Positions 10,639 through 23,070 of a DNA stretch of 64,000 nucleotides are shown here, in pieces. The position numbers were made by a program, and so were the translations under genes. The first letter of the stretch is position 1. Each line of letters starts with the position of its first letter. The stretch is from Punctularia strigosozonata HHB-11173 SS5. Its lineage: Eukaryota; Basidiomycota; Agaricomycetes; Corticiales; Punctulariaceae. The stretch spans positions 413,179 through 477,178 of the forward strand of contig NW_006767439.1 of the NCBI RefSeq assembly GCF_000264995.1, given 5' to 3'. The notes under the pieces are model-generated. The model was not told the origin of the DNA and did not search any database. It saw nothing but the letters and a program-made list of their open reading frames with translations.

Positions 10639-13600
10639 ATGCTCGCTATCCAAGGCGGCGTTCCTGCCAGAGGCACGCTGCGTATAGCTTGTGGCTCGCC
10701 CGTGCCCAAATGCCTCGGAGCGTTCTCGAACAGAAGATACCATGATGAATCGTTCGGGTTTCGTGAGCGTCCCAAGGTTGTAGTAACTGACTGTGAGCTC
10801 CGTAAACCTGCCGCTTGTACGTCTCACCAATGACGATTGACCCGTTCACGCAGATACCCCTGCGCAACTGCAGAACCGCATCGCTAACGCGCCTCTTCTT
10901 CGTTATGTCGACTCTATGCGCTTGCATGGTCATCGTGCTGCGCGAATCGACCCCCTGGATCTCATGCAACGCGTCGAAGTTGCCGCGCTTGACCCTACGC
11001 GCTATGGTCTCACCGATTCATCGCAGAAGTACGACGTCAATGGAATCGTATGGACTCAACCTGTGCAAGCAGGCGACCTGCAGAGCGGAAGTGCTGAAGA
11101 GGCAGGTGAACAATGGATGTTGGAGGACATCACTCGACACCTTCGTGCGGTGTACGTCGGACGCATCGCGTATGAGTATATGCACTCACCTTCGAAGACC
11201 GAACGGCTCTGGTTTTCGCATATTCTTGAGTCCGAAGACCGCAACTCAGCGTTCGTGTCCGGGGACGTGACGAACAAGCGCAGGAAGAGGATACATGGGC
11301 TGCTCGCGAGGAGCGAGACGTTCGACCAGTTTTTGCAAACCAAATTTCCGAACTTGAAACGCTATGGTCTCGAGGGCGGCGAGTCTATGCTGCCTGCCCT
11401 CGACACGCTTTTCCAGGTAGCTTCCCAAGGTGATACCCTAATGTCCATCTTCGCCCGACGGCATCCTCACGAGTTCAACGTATATAGCGGGCATTCAACA
11501 GATCGTCCTCGCAATGCCTCATCGGGGCAGGTTGAATCTGCTCACAGATCCGGAGCTTTTGCAGTACCCTGCCGTTGCGCTGTTCCACAAGATCAAGGGT
11601 GGTAGCGAAATTGCGGAAGAATATGCGGCCAGCGGCGACGTTATCAGTCACCTTGGTATGTGGTAGCAGTTCATGCACATTCTTTTGGCTTTGCTAACCG
11701 GAATTGTTTTATCTAGTTGCTTCTCCTACACTACACTACGAGGGCTCCCCCAATCCCATCAAGATCTCGTTGTTGCCTAACCCATCCCACCTCGGCAAGT
11801 CTCCCGCATATGCGACTGCGACCACGAGCTAACCTGATCACAGAGGCCGTAAGCCCAGTCGCCCTTGGCAAAGCACGCGCAAAGCAGTACTCCCTCCTCA
11901 GGACCTCGCCTCAAGACTGCCAACTAGGCGACCGCGTCATGTGCGTGCAACTACACGGAGACGCAAGTTTCACTGGTCAAGGAGTGGTCATGGAAACGCT
12001 CGGTTTGAGTAAGTGGCAAGGTCTCCCATCCCATCGATACCTTGAACAGAAATATTATAGGCAATTTGCCTCATTTTACCAGTGGTGGGAGCGTCCATAT
12101 AGTGGTCAAGTAAGCACTCATCCATTCTCTCCATTTGCCTTTGCTGATGTCGAGCTTTAGCAACAAGTACATGTCATTTCGGGATTCCAGTTTTTTCTTC
12201 ACTGAGTTGACACATATAGCATCGGATATACGACGCCAGCTGCCAGTGCACGTTCTTCGCTGTACTGCTCTGATATTGGCAAAATGATCAACGCGCCTGT
12301 TCTTCATGTAAACGGAGATTACCCAGAAGGTACATCCACTGAATACGGCTTCCGCACTCAAATTCATGATTCAACCAACCCTAGATGTTGCCCGCGCGGT
12401 GGAGACCGCGTTTAAATACCGCAACCACTTCCGGAAAGACATCATCGTCGATCTCATTGTGTACCGAAGATGGTGCTGACCATTTGTTCTGTACTCTCGT
12501 GGGGTGGCTGACATTCGGCAGGGGCCATAATGAACTGGATGAACCGGCGTTCACTCAGCCTCGCATGTACCAGAAGATTCGGTCTCGCAAATCTGTCCCG
12601 ACTCTATACGAGGAGCGCTTGGTAGTGCGTATATCAAAGTCCCGCTCATGCGCGCGCTGCTCTGCTGGTTCTGACGCATGACTATCATCTAGGATCAGCA
12701 AATCATCTCTCCCGAAGAAGCAACTCGTGTTCGGTCAGGGTACAAGGCGCAACTAGATAGCCAACTTTCTCAGCTTTCGTTTTTCACGCCGCCGGGCGTG
12801 ACTTTCGACGGGCAGTGGAAGGGCATGACATGGCCGAAGTCGAAGGACGCGGCTCGCGACCCGGAAACTGGCGTGGACATCGAAACTCTCACCCGTGTAG
12901 GACAAGCTAGTGTTACCGTCCCGGCTGGCTTTGTCCGTCGTTTCTTGACTTGCCTAAGCCTCACCTTTCTGACCTGTTCTCGTTTCAGGAAATTCACAGC
13001 CGGTTGCGTAGGCACGTCAAGCACAGATTGGAGAGCATCCAAGCTGGGAAGGGGTTGGATTGGGCCACCGCCGAGGTGAGCAATCACTGTGCCACTGTGA
13101 AATGAATGTCGTTCATCGAACTGCCAGGCCATGGCATTCGGGTCCCTTATGCTCGAGGGGTGCGATGTGCGCATATCAGGACAGGACGTTGGTCGCGGGA
13201 CGTTCAGTCACCGGTTGGTTGATGTATTACGACATGAGATCGTGCTCCGTTATTGACTCGAGAGCCGCGCCATCGCTCAGTCATGCCATGTTCGTGGATC
13301 AAAACAACGAGAGCGTTGTCGTTCCCCTCAACGCTGAGTTGGGATCAGAAGGGAAGCTCGAACTTGCCAACAGTAGGTTGAAGCCATCGCATCACCCAAA
13401 TGTCATCTGACCCATGCGCGGCACAGGTTCCCTCAGCGAGATGGCTGTACTTGGGGTACGAACTGCATTCATATGTTATGCGAACTCTCTTTCACGTCTT
13501 GAAATGCAATCTCCCCGCAGTTCGAAGTTGGTGTCAGCTGGGAGCGTCCCAGTCTCTTGCCTATATGGGAAGCGCAAGTACGTATCATTCTAGAAATATA

Positions 13601-14773
13601 GATATTTGCTCGTTGAATAGCCGGTTCTGCGCCTAGTTTGGGGACTTCTTCAACGGAGCCCAGGTTGGTCTATAAGTCGTCGCGACGCGCCATTTGGCTA
13701 ATTGATTTCCCCACACGATAGGTCATCATCGACACCTTTGTGTCATCTGCAGAGAGTCCGTCGTTCACCCTCATCCCTCGCTCGTGTCTGGGCTCACATC
13801 TACAATCGTACAGCGAAATGGGCCAAGCAGAGCGGCCTAGTTATGCTTCTCCCTCACGGGCTGGACGGCGCCGGGCCAGAACACTCGTCCTCTAGGCTCG
13901 AGCGCTTCCTTCAAGTTGGTCATTAACAGCTCATATGTAGCCTCGCCCGCTGAACAGCCTCGCGTCTTCCAGCTGACCAACGATCAATATACGTATGAGC
14001 TCGGCAAGAGCTCCGGTGATGTGAACATGCATGTTGTCTTCCCGACCACCGTATGCCCCTTTAAAACCTGCGTCTTGCGCATCCATCGTGACTCGCTCCG
14101 TCGCACAGCCTGCCCAATACTTCCACCTCCTGAGAAGACAGATTAAACGCAATTTCCGCAAGCCGCTTATTGTCGCCGTACGTCTCTCGGCTACTAAGCT
14201 TGCATGGCTCTTATTCACATACATGGCACCGCCGAGAAGGCCCCGAAAGGTCTTCTACGACTCCCAGTGAGTTGCAAGTAAGACCACGGTTCTTAATCAT
14301 GTTGACGTCTTCTGTAGGCTGCAGCATCCTCGCTTCAAGATCTAGCTCCCGCAACGCGATTCCAAGCTGTGTTGTCGGAGATACATCAGGCACCCGAGGA
14401 CGTACGCAGAGTGGCACTCCTGAGTGGCAAGCTATACTACGAACTTGTCAAAGAGCGTGAAGCACGGAAGCTGTCCAATGTCGTGGCCCTGATCCGCATC
14501 GAGGAGCTCTGTCCGTTCCCCTTTCAAGAGCTGCATAAGACGCTGGAAACCTACAAAAATGTTCGGGACGTTTTCTGGGTTCAGGAGGAACCTAGAAATC
14601 AAGGCGCGTTCGCTCATGTCCAGGGTCGCATACAAGAAGTGCTGCACAAGCTCGGAAAAGAGCCGCTGCTATACAAGGGACGGGCCGAGGACGCCGTACC
14701 TGCACCGGGTGTAGGCAAGGTTTATGGCGCGCAGCAGAAGGCAATCGCAGATTCCGTGTTCGATGGATTGTAA
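10639..14773 (+). CDS. DHTKD1: DHTKD1-type 2-oxoadipate/2-oxoglutarate dehydrogenase E1, mitochondrial
   Basis: Thiamine-diphosphate E1 subunit that decarboxylates a 2-oxoacid for an E2/E3 dehydrogenase complex in the mitochondrial matrix. The model has 23 exons and 967 residues; human DHTKD1 has about 920. Landmarks in order: [13 protein letters not shown] near the N-terminus, [109 protein letters not shown] and [15 protein letters not shown]. The last exon (14318-14773) ends in VFDGL. The motif spacing fits DHTKD1 better than OGDH. The short, basic, Arg-containing N-terminus could be a transit peptide. Unusual structure: a 37-nt first intron (10817-10853), a GC-AG intron (11795-11843) and a 6-nt micro-exon (12161-12166). 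Substrate preference cannot be told from sequence alone. Confidence 0.92.
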
Positions 14774-15097
14774 AGCTACTATGCCGCTGAAAATGACATT
14801 GTATTGCGACAACCACTCAATGGCCTGTACGGATTCTCCCGTTCAACACGATATCATCGTCGAGTCGTAAATCAACCTTCCACCTTGATGCACTTCACGA
14901 TAATGCATACACGATTCGCCATATTTAGTCGGGCGGTGCAAGAAGCTCTATAGCTTTGAAGTTAGTTACACACGCGGCTCAGGGGCGCTCCGGCAGGCTG
15001 AGAACATCCGGGCACTGTGGAGACATGACATGATGACCGAGGTATAAGAGCCGACTCAACAGCGGCGTCAGCCTGCACTTCCTGAAAATTCCCCGCG
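14774..15097. promoter_or_regulatory. Upstream region of the wall-type protein, with TATA-like box
   Basis: A TATAAG element at 15043-15048 lies 50 bp before the proposed ATG at 15098. No other feature is visible in this 324-bp gap. Confidence 0.4.
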
Positions 15098-16164
15098 ATG
15101 CTCGTCCCGTTTATCTCAGACACAGATGCTAGCCGTACCGCCCGGAAACGCAAGCTAGAACGACGGAAGGGGGGCGGCGGTAAAGGCGGCAAGGGAGGGG
15201 GATCTTCGACAGGAAAAGGCGGAAGTAGTGGCTCTGGCTCGAGTGGAAGTTCTGGTTCGAGGGGTACCAAGTCATCCGTGCCAATCTCCGGTTCAGTAGC
15301 GACGAGGAAATCCGCGACGAGCTACGGTAGCGGAGGAGGAAAGGCTATCACCATCCCATCGGGCCAGTTATTCGCTGGTGCGATCTTTACTCTTTCTTGC
15401 CTCTGTATTGAACAATGCTGACATGGTATGCACAGGCCGGACTGCGGGAGGTGGTACTCGCGCACAGACATTTGGCGGCCAGTGAGTTATGTCCTCGATG
15501 AAGTCGGCGGCAGAATGTTAACCCCCTGACTGCCAGACGATATGGTTCCGGCTATCCTGGCTTGGGAAACAACGGTGTCGCTGGTCGAGGATTCCCGTTC
15601 TTCTTCTGGCCGGTTGTTTGGGGAGGAGCCCTAGGTGCAGGGAATGCGCACTACCTAAACGGACGTGAATACGGAGACGAACGCAACACATCTCGTCCTG
15701 GAGGCCCCATGTTCCAGGCAACCTTCGCGTCGAACAGCAGCAACTCTACCTTCCATGTAATCGCGGACAACTCCACCGCGGTATCGCTCTCCGGCTCCAT
15801 TACCGCCAACTGCTCGTCATTCGTATCGACATCGAATTCATCCACGACGCCGAGTGCATACAACTCGACAGCACCGGGCGCCCCCAACCCAGTGCAAGCG
15901 GTGCAGTATTACCGTGCAAGCAGCGTCGTTTTGACGCTTGACGGATATAATGACACGGCTGCTCTTAGCGATGACAATACCACTGCCAACACGCCTTTGC
16001 CTAGCTCTGTGGATCACAACCTTTTGGACTGTTTGAACCAAACTATTGGATTGGCAGTACCTCTGATAAATGGTGCGAGCAGCCAGTGGACCCATTCAGC
16101 GACTGGGATGGGCTTGATGGGCCTCGTTTGGACGATGTGGTTATTATTTGCGACTGTAGCATGA
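15098..16164 (+). CDS. Gly/Ser-rich, N-glycosylated, GPI-type surface protein (about 317 aa)
   Basis: Exons 15098-15377, 15436-15481 and 15537-16164 join in phase. After a basic patch (RKRKLERRKGG) comes a long Gly/Ser/Lys-rich run. A short ordered segment with RYGSGYPGLGNNG and GRGFPFFFWPVVWGG follows. The second half holds more than ten Asn-x-Ser/Thr sequons and few Cys. The C-terminus is a hydrophobic tail of about 18 residues (MGLMGLVWTMWLLFATVA) right before the stop, as in GPI-attachment signals. The weak point is the N-terminus: the first residues MLVPFISDTDAS do not form a convincing signal peptide, so a 5' exon may be missing from my model. I infer a cell-surface protein; a lineage-specific family is likely, with no known activity. 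Confidence 0.75.
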
Positions 16165-16345
16165 TCGTACTTGATGTTATTGGTCGGTTGTCGGCCCTTC
16201 AACGGACATTGTCGATACTTACGATGTTTCTGTAGTTTACTATGCGACACGAGTTGTGATTGCAGATACACTCTGATGTTCTATGAATCATATGAAGTAG
16301 CATGTAAATCGTGGGCGGACAGCCAGCGGTTTCCTTCGCTATCAT

Positions 16346-19300
16346 TCATGCCCACATAGCCTTGAACTTCTCGTTGAACTCGGCATGCGCAGCGTTTATC
16401 ATTTCATAAACCTTCCAATCGAGCTCGGAGACGTCTTTGGGCTTTTGCACCGGCGTCCCAAGGGAGTCCGTTATTTGAGCAACATCCTCCTCGTCGTTGG
16501 AGTCCTCGTCGTCTACCTTTGGATCTTTGGATAGCCACGAGGTCTCAATGGCTTCGTCAGTATTCGCTTCAGCGGGGTCCACACCGCCTAGTTCTTCGTT
16601 CAACATGTCGTCCATGGCCCCGAGGCCTCCACTGGCCGCGGCCGTGAGGAGCTGACCTAGCGTACCCTTGACAATGGCGAGAGTCATGTTGAAATCCTCC
16701 AGGATGTACCAGAGATCGCCTCGACGAATCTTGTTGGCCCGAACCAGGGTTTCGTCTTGTCCATGAACATAGAAATCGTAAATATGGGCGTTGAGCGCGT
16801 ACTCGTAACCTTCTCTGGGTAGTCGGGTGAAATCGCTCATTGAAGGGATCGCGTCTGCATTCAAGTGCAGCCCGCGGGAAGCCGTGGCCGTCAGCTCGGG
16901 AACAGTTCTAAAATCATCGCCGTGTCCCGAGTTGCACACGAAAGGCGAGCGCACGATGGAGCGGATCCTCGTTTCGCGCAAACTGCGGACGAAGGCCGAT
17001 TTGAGGTCATCTGACACTGCGAATTGCTGCTTGCTGAGGGGCAGGCATTGCTCTTGCGACAACTCCTGCGCGTGCTGTTCCGCATAGGTCATCGCATAGC
17101 TCTTGAAGACTCGCAATATCTCTTGATCGTGGTCCACGAGCACCGCCCGAGCGTGCTCCGGAAGTGGCGGCAGCTTCACCACAGATGGATACTTCGTCGT
17201 GATTTCCTTGAAGTATTGCTCTGAGGCGAAGGTGCGCGGCAGGTACCGTCTTTGGAAAAGGTGGCAGAGAATGAGAATGATTTCTCGTTTGGCGGCAACG
17301 CTAGGCATGTCGTGGCAGATCCTGTGGAAGACTCCGGCACGAAGGAGGACGACGAGGGCAAAGTTTGACGGCTCCGTATGGTAAAGGTGCGCCGCTGCGC
17401 TATACAAGTTCATTGGAGTACCATCTTCTTCCAGAAGACCGGACCGCCGCAGGTAGTCAATGCTAAACCGAACATGATGGAGGACTTGTTGGTGTCCAGA
17501 ATCGGACTTCACTGTGATCTGCGGTAATCGCAGCAGAGCGCGGACCGACTTCACAGCTACCTCTGCGTGACCTGATCCGGTCAAGAGGTTGAGGATGCGG
17601 AGGCAGAGGGTGGAAGTGAGCGGGAAGTGTCCGCCGAGAGAAGGCAATTTCGAAAGCACCAGTCGTTGTATCCGATCGAGAGGAATACCGTAGAAGACGA
17701 CCTTTCCTAGGAGGTCGTATCCTCTGCGACCAGCTCTGCCTGCACATTGGCGATACTACAGATCAATTGTACATCAATTACGGCCAGTCAATATAACGAA
17801 TTCCTTACCATCAAAGCGGTCAGAAAGGGAGAATCCCCGCAAAATATCGAAGTTCGTGCTGGCGCATTTATTCCGAGTGCAAGGGTTCCTGGGAGAAATC
17901 GTTGTGAATTAAGATTTAAAAATCCAATACGGGGAAACAAACCTGTCGCAATCATTATTCGAACGAACCCGAGCCGGAACAGACTATAATGGTGATGTCA
18001 GTCACTCATTACAGCACCAAAGAGCCCGTGACAGGATCACCTCTCAACCAGGTTCCGATATCGTTTGTTCATTCCGGCGTGGTGCACCGCGATACCTCGA
18101 CGTAAAGCTTGCACAGCCCATTCCGGGATATGTGTTCGGCTCCTGACCATATCGTCAAGGTCTTCCTTGAGCTCGTTGAACGAATACGCTCGGTTGTTGC
18201 CGGCGAAGCTAAATTGAGGCGATGGGTCGGTGGGGTCAAAGGAGCTTTCCCAAGACACTTGACTTGGTGTTTCGTCCACGCCGGCTTCGGTACGTTGCTT
18301 GTTTTTGCTCATACGCCCGACAGTCCGTTGACGCTGCTTCTCTGTTGCGATCCAGACTTCAAACTGCTTCAACTTCTTCTGCCACTCAGGACTAACTCGC
18401 CGCCACTGGGATTCAGCCTGTTGCAGGTTTTGCACCAGTACCTGGGCCAAGAGTTCGCAGTCATGACGATCAAAGTTGAATGCAATCGCAGGCTGCGATA
18501 AGAGGGTGAGTCGCTCGATAATAGATGAGTTCGAGGGCTACTTACGAGATCTCCGGCGACGTGAAGGTCCGAAACAAGGTAGATAAAATTGTTGAAGAAG
18601 GCGAGACGGCTAGGCTGTGCGTGCAAAATCGCAGGAGAAACTGTGCGAAGTCGCGTAAATTCGGGGTCCTCCAGGTCTCTCGCGATTCGCAGGAGAGGTG
18701 CATGACTGTCATTGACGTCGAACGATGCCATGAGTTCGGAAAGCGTTTTCTTCAACGCTGCTTCGTATTGCAGCACATCGTTCTGCCGCAACAGTCTTGA
18801 AGATGGAAGATATTTGACTGGATCCAGAGAATCTATGTCGACATCAGGAATCGCATCACGGTGGCGTTCAAGTGTCCTGTATAGTGACAGAGTATCCCTA
18901 GCCTCCAACGAAAAGTCTGAAGGCAGTGATCTCGCGCCGAATGCAAGCAAGGATGCCGGGTGAAGAAAACTCAGGCGATCGCTAGCGTTGTACTTGGCGA
19001 GACCTTGGAATTCCTCTTGCCCTGCAGACGAGGAGATCTGGTAGGCAAACTTGCGGAGGTGAGAGTACCGCGTAGCGTGATGCACGAAGGTATGTTTGAA
19101 GCTGTGCGTCCTCTGTACCTGTTCCAGCCACGCGTTGAAGACCTCTGGCTCGCCGATAGTCGCCGATAAACCACTGTGCGAAGAATCTGAGAAACGCAGT
19201 CGAATGGACAGGTAGGGGATACCGACATAATGGGGCAAGGAGCCAGCAGCAGAATTTGCTCCCATACGGCTCCGCCCTACAGCAGGAATGTGTCAAACAT

Positions 19301-22300
19301 CCGCATTGTGACGAACAACGCAATGACATACCTCTTGTTGACCAATAGAGTGTATCTCGTCCAAGATGATCCTATCCATTGTCAGAAGTCTTGACTACAG
19401 TATTGGCAACGAATCACCTCTGAATCCGAGGGGTCCAGTTTCGGGCCTGAGCCGGCGACAGAAGCATAGTAGCTAGGATCTCAGGAACTGTCACCAATAT
19501 CTGGCATTTCTGAGGATCGTGGATCCGGTAGTCCCTATAATTTCCGTAGGTAAGTCAAATGCGTTGGCCATATACGAGGACGGATACCTGGTATGCACAG
19601 CCCAGCAAGCGCCTACAACAGGGTGAGGAAGCTTCGACGACACGGACATGTACTACTCACGATCACTCAAATCCTTACGGAACCGAGCATAGACGTCGGC
19701 TGCCACCTGATTGACCAGCGCTTTGGTAGGGGCAACGAACACGAGGATTCCGTCGTCCGAGTTCCGTAATACTTTCTCCATAGCGTAGTACGAAATGAAG
19801 GTCTTGCCGGCACTGGTAGGTGCTGCGCATACAGTACGTGAGCCGTGTGCCTGATGAGAGTAGTATCGACCACTTACCGACTACCAGAAGGGAATGGTTC
19901 TCGTCAATGCAGTCCAGCACCTTCCGTTGCCATGCATCTGGTTCGAATGAGACGCGGCGATCCGGTGCGCTGTCCATAGAGCGGTCCATGTACTCTCCGA
20001 ACAATCGAAGTTGCCACATCACCGGATGTTCTCTGACGCGCATGGACTTATGCACTAGACTCTTCGTTTTGGACTTGATGAGCTTTATGAATGAGAAAGA
20101 CAAAGACCTGTCAGACGAATGGCAGTCCGCTGCTGTCGTCAGGGCGGGAATATAGTCCTCGAGACCGAGCGAGACCATGACTGAATCAAGGATTGCGATT
20201 GCCTTGGGCCATAGTCCGGGATTTCTATAGAGCTCGACGACCATACGGAAAACGGCGACCGAATATGCATCATGAACCTTGCCCTCCTTGGGATCGGGTT
20301 GCTGCATCCATTGTGTAATCTCCAGGTGGAGACGATATAGCCGCGTCTCTATGGAGAGCCATCCTTGGCTGGTACGATTGCTGCGACATAGATTGACCAT
20401 ATATTCTTTCTGGGCGTCCACGGAGAGCTTGCTAAGGTCGGCGAGATGTCCCTGCCACCAATTCAGGTTTTCAGCGTCGATTTTCTCCTCTTTTCTCCTC
20501 TTGTTTTCTTCTATGATCTTTTCCGCGGCGGTCATCTTCTTCGGCGCACCTTTCTTCCCTTTTGTCTTTGACGAGGCCTGCATATAGATCAGCAAGGCCA
20601 AGGAGCGTATTCAGTCCTAACAACGTACCTCCCGCGAAGGGGCTGCTTGGGCCTTGGATGCCTTGGCTGAAGGGATGGCTGTTGGCTGCAGGATTGCACC
20701 CTGGGCACCGGTGAGCGTGCTTGCCAGGCGATGCACGTTCTTCATGTCGATCTGAGCAAACTTCATACGACGCTGGTGCAGCCAGGCGGCTACTTTTTGA
20801 GGATTCTGGCCGCCTAGCCACTTCGGTAGTATGGTCTTCCGAGTATCGTGCCAGTGCTGTGTGTCCACGAAGGGAACTCCCCGGCCAAAGCTCAGGTAGT
20901 GAGGATCTTCCCCGTCGGAGTCGGAGTCATCGGCAACGGAGACGCGGACATCTGCGAGCTCCTCGTCAAGGACAGGGTTCGTAAAAGGTAGCAAAGCGTA
21001 TTGCAAATCTTCCGGGGGTGTTGGGGATTCGGGCACCAAGGGAACTGAGGCGCAATGCTTCAACAGCGAGGCCACGTTGATTGGGGCCATGCCGCACTCT
21101 TCCCATATTTGATTCACCTTTTCTGCCACTTCAACGCCAATAATTTCGGCGAAGGATGAAGGATGAGTTCGGACGAGGAAGTGAAGAAGAGATGCGAAGA
21201 CCCGTCCATCAAGGTCAACGTCCGAACTTTCGCTCGCGCTGCCCATGATTATGAATATACGCGGAAGGAATTCGTTCAAGATCGGATGTCCAAGGGCGTC
21301 AGGAAGGACCGGTAGCCGTTGTGCACGGCCATCCACACCGATCTCTTGAAGAAGAAGGTAATGCGCGACGAAGGCGTACAAGAGCTCGGGGTGGAGGGCC
21401 GGCAAAGTTTGGTAAGAAGATCGGTATGCCCCGACTATACCTGCAAGCCAATTCCGGCTGTCGGTGGACCCTCGCGAAACTTTGGCAACATCAGAGAGGT
21501 ACGTCGTATACTTCGCAGTTAAAGCAGCTCCAGACGCCTTTGCGATGCCCCATAGCGCATCAGGGTATCGGCGCGCAGCAAGCGGGTCGTAATTCGACGT
21601 ATAGATGAAGGCAAGGATCTGACGCTCGCCGTCAGCACGGAAGAGTTTATAACGTTTGTCCATCGGGCACCGACCTTAGAATCTCGGAACTGAGCACCGG
21701 GAAGTAACGATATGGCCACGCCGCCGTTGAGAAGACCGAATATGAATTTGCGCCTAGTCAGAAGGCGCTCGGCTGCCAGGGGTCGCTTATCTTGCTGGAG
21801 CAAACCACCGTCGTCGAGCATCACGAACATTGGCTAAGAAACCGCTTAGACCCTGCATTGTGATAGAGTGAAGCAGGTCTACCTTGACTCGTTTGTAGTA
21901 CGCAAGCCATTCCGGGTCTTCCAGATCATTGAAGGCATACACATCAACGGGTAATTTGTTCAATTGACGCTTCAGCAAAGCACGAGCAAGATATCGAGAC
22001 GCGAAGACGTATGCCGACGACCCGGTCTGTAACGTGGAATGTTGCAACGCTGAATCGAGGATGATCAGACGTGGGCACCGTGCAGCACACTTGAATGCTT
22101 ACTTTGCCAGAATACAATATCAAAGACGGCATCTCGCTTCAGGAACTTTTCTACGAGAGTTTCCAACGCATATAGAGCATGCACGAGTTGAAAACTGGGA
22201 TCTACACACGATTGTCAAACACGACATGAGTGAAACATGTTTTTCAGATTTGACAGTACCATCGGGACGCCCAAGGGCAAGTAAGGGTTGATCAAGCACG

Positions 22301-22583
22301 AATTGAATCAGGGAATCGCCATCGATGACAAACGGTTCCTTTCCAGCGTAGTCACCTATACCCGCCGCGTTGAGTAGATCCTCCTAGCAACTCGCTCCGA
22401 AGAGTACGTACCAATGAGGTCCATCCACCGACCGCCGCGAGTGAGAGGCGAATACCACTTGTCATCCAAGAACTTGAGCGCTTCCTGCGGCGAGCTAGGA
22501 AGCGCTCGAGTTGCTTCAGGGGGAAGCGTGGACGGCTCGTCGTTGATGAACTCAGCCAACACCTTGATAGCGTGTTCAGGCAT
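16346..22583 (-). CDS. DDX60-like superfamily 2 DExH helicase (about 1795 aa)
   Basis: Ski2-like RNA/DNA helicase of the DDX60 group, whose animal members act in innate antiviral RNA sensing and ribosome surveillance. Seventeen exons sum to 5388 nt in frame. The start is [15 protein letters not shown] at 22583. Helicase motifs occur in order: I APTSAGKT (about residues 795-802), [10 protein letters not shown] (about 898-905), III GLSATIG (about 926-932), [10 protein letters not shown] (about 1270), IVa ALGINAPAR, and [14 protein letters not shown] (about 1328-1339). The roughly 790 residues before motif I and 460 after motif VI match the DDX60 layout and exceed plain Ski2. The C-terminus has an acidic stretch near the last 60 residues. 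Linking exons near motif Ia-II are short (25, 40 and 50 nt). Basal antiviral or RNA-surveillance function in fungi is an inference. Confidence 0.93.
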
Positions 22584-23070
22584 TTCCTATCTCGTTTCAA
22601 GACTCAGAACCCAGCAGTGTCTACAGCTCGACCAGTACGTGGTGAGCAAAAGAGGTGCGGAAAGAACGCCGGGGGCAAAAAATTTCTTTCGAACTTCGCC
22701 TATCTGAGTTGTCCGCCTCGAGGCCGCTAGAGAAGATGTAATACGGATGCTATGACGCCACTACTGCGAACGGGCGCCCAATTGTTGCAAGGCCGTGTCA
22801 ATGGTCATAGTTGTCCTCGTATGAGAATCATGTATGCCGAGGTCAAGCTGGAGTCGATAAGAGAGCGATATAAGTTCTGCAATTGAACTTCAGCTCCGGC
22901 TTCGGTACATACTCTCGTTACTTATTACATAATGATTGCACTTACCTTTTGCACGTCTGTAAATCTACACAGAAATGCTCAACAACTCTGGTTACCACAA
23001 CGGTGTGCTTAACGCGGTGATATCACTACAGTGTACATAGATTCATAGATGCCCTCTATCGAATTCTGCT
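22584..23070. other. Intergenic, helicase promoter side
   Basis: It contains the upstream region of the DDX60-like gene and the 3' end of the leftward HAD gene. No gene is seen. Confidence 0.55.

Noticed and set aside
18369-19265. 298-codon frame beginning at an apparent start MGANSAAG
   Set aside because: The start lies in an exon/intron overlap; splicing at 19173/19227 restores the helicase SAT motif, so this is an internal part of the DDX60-like gene.
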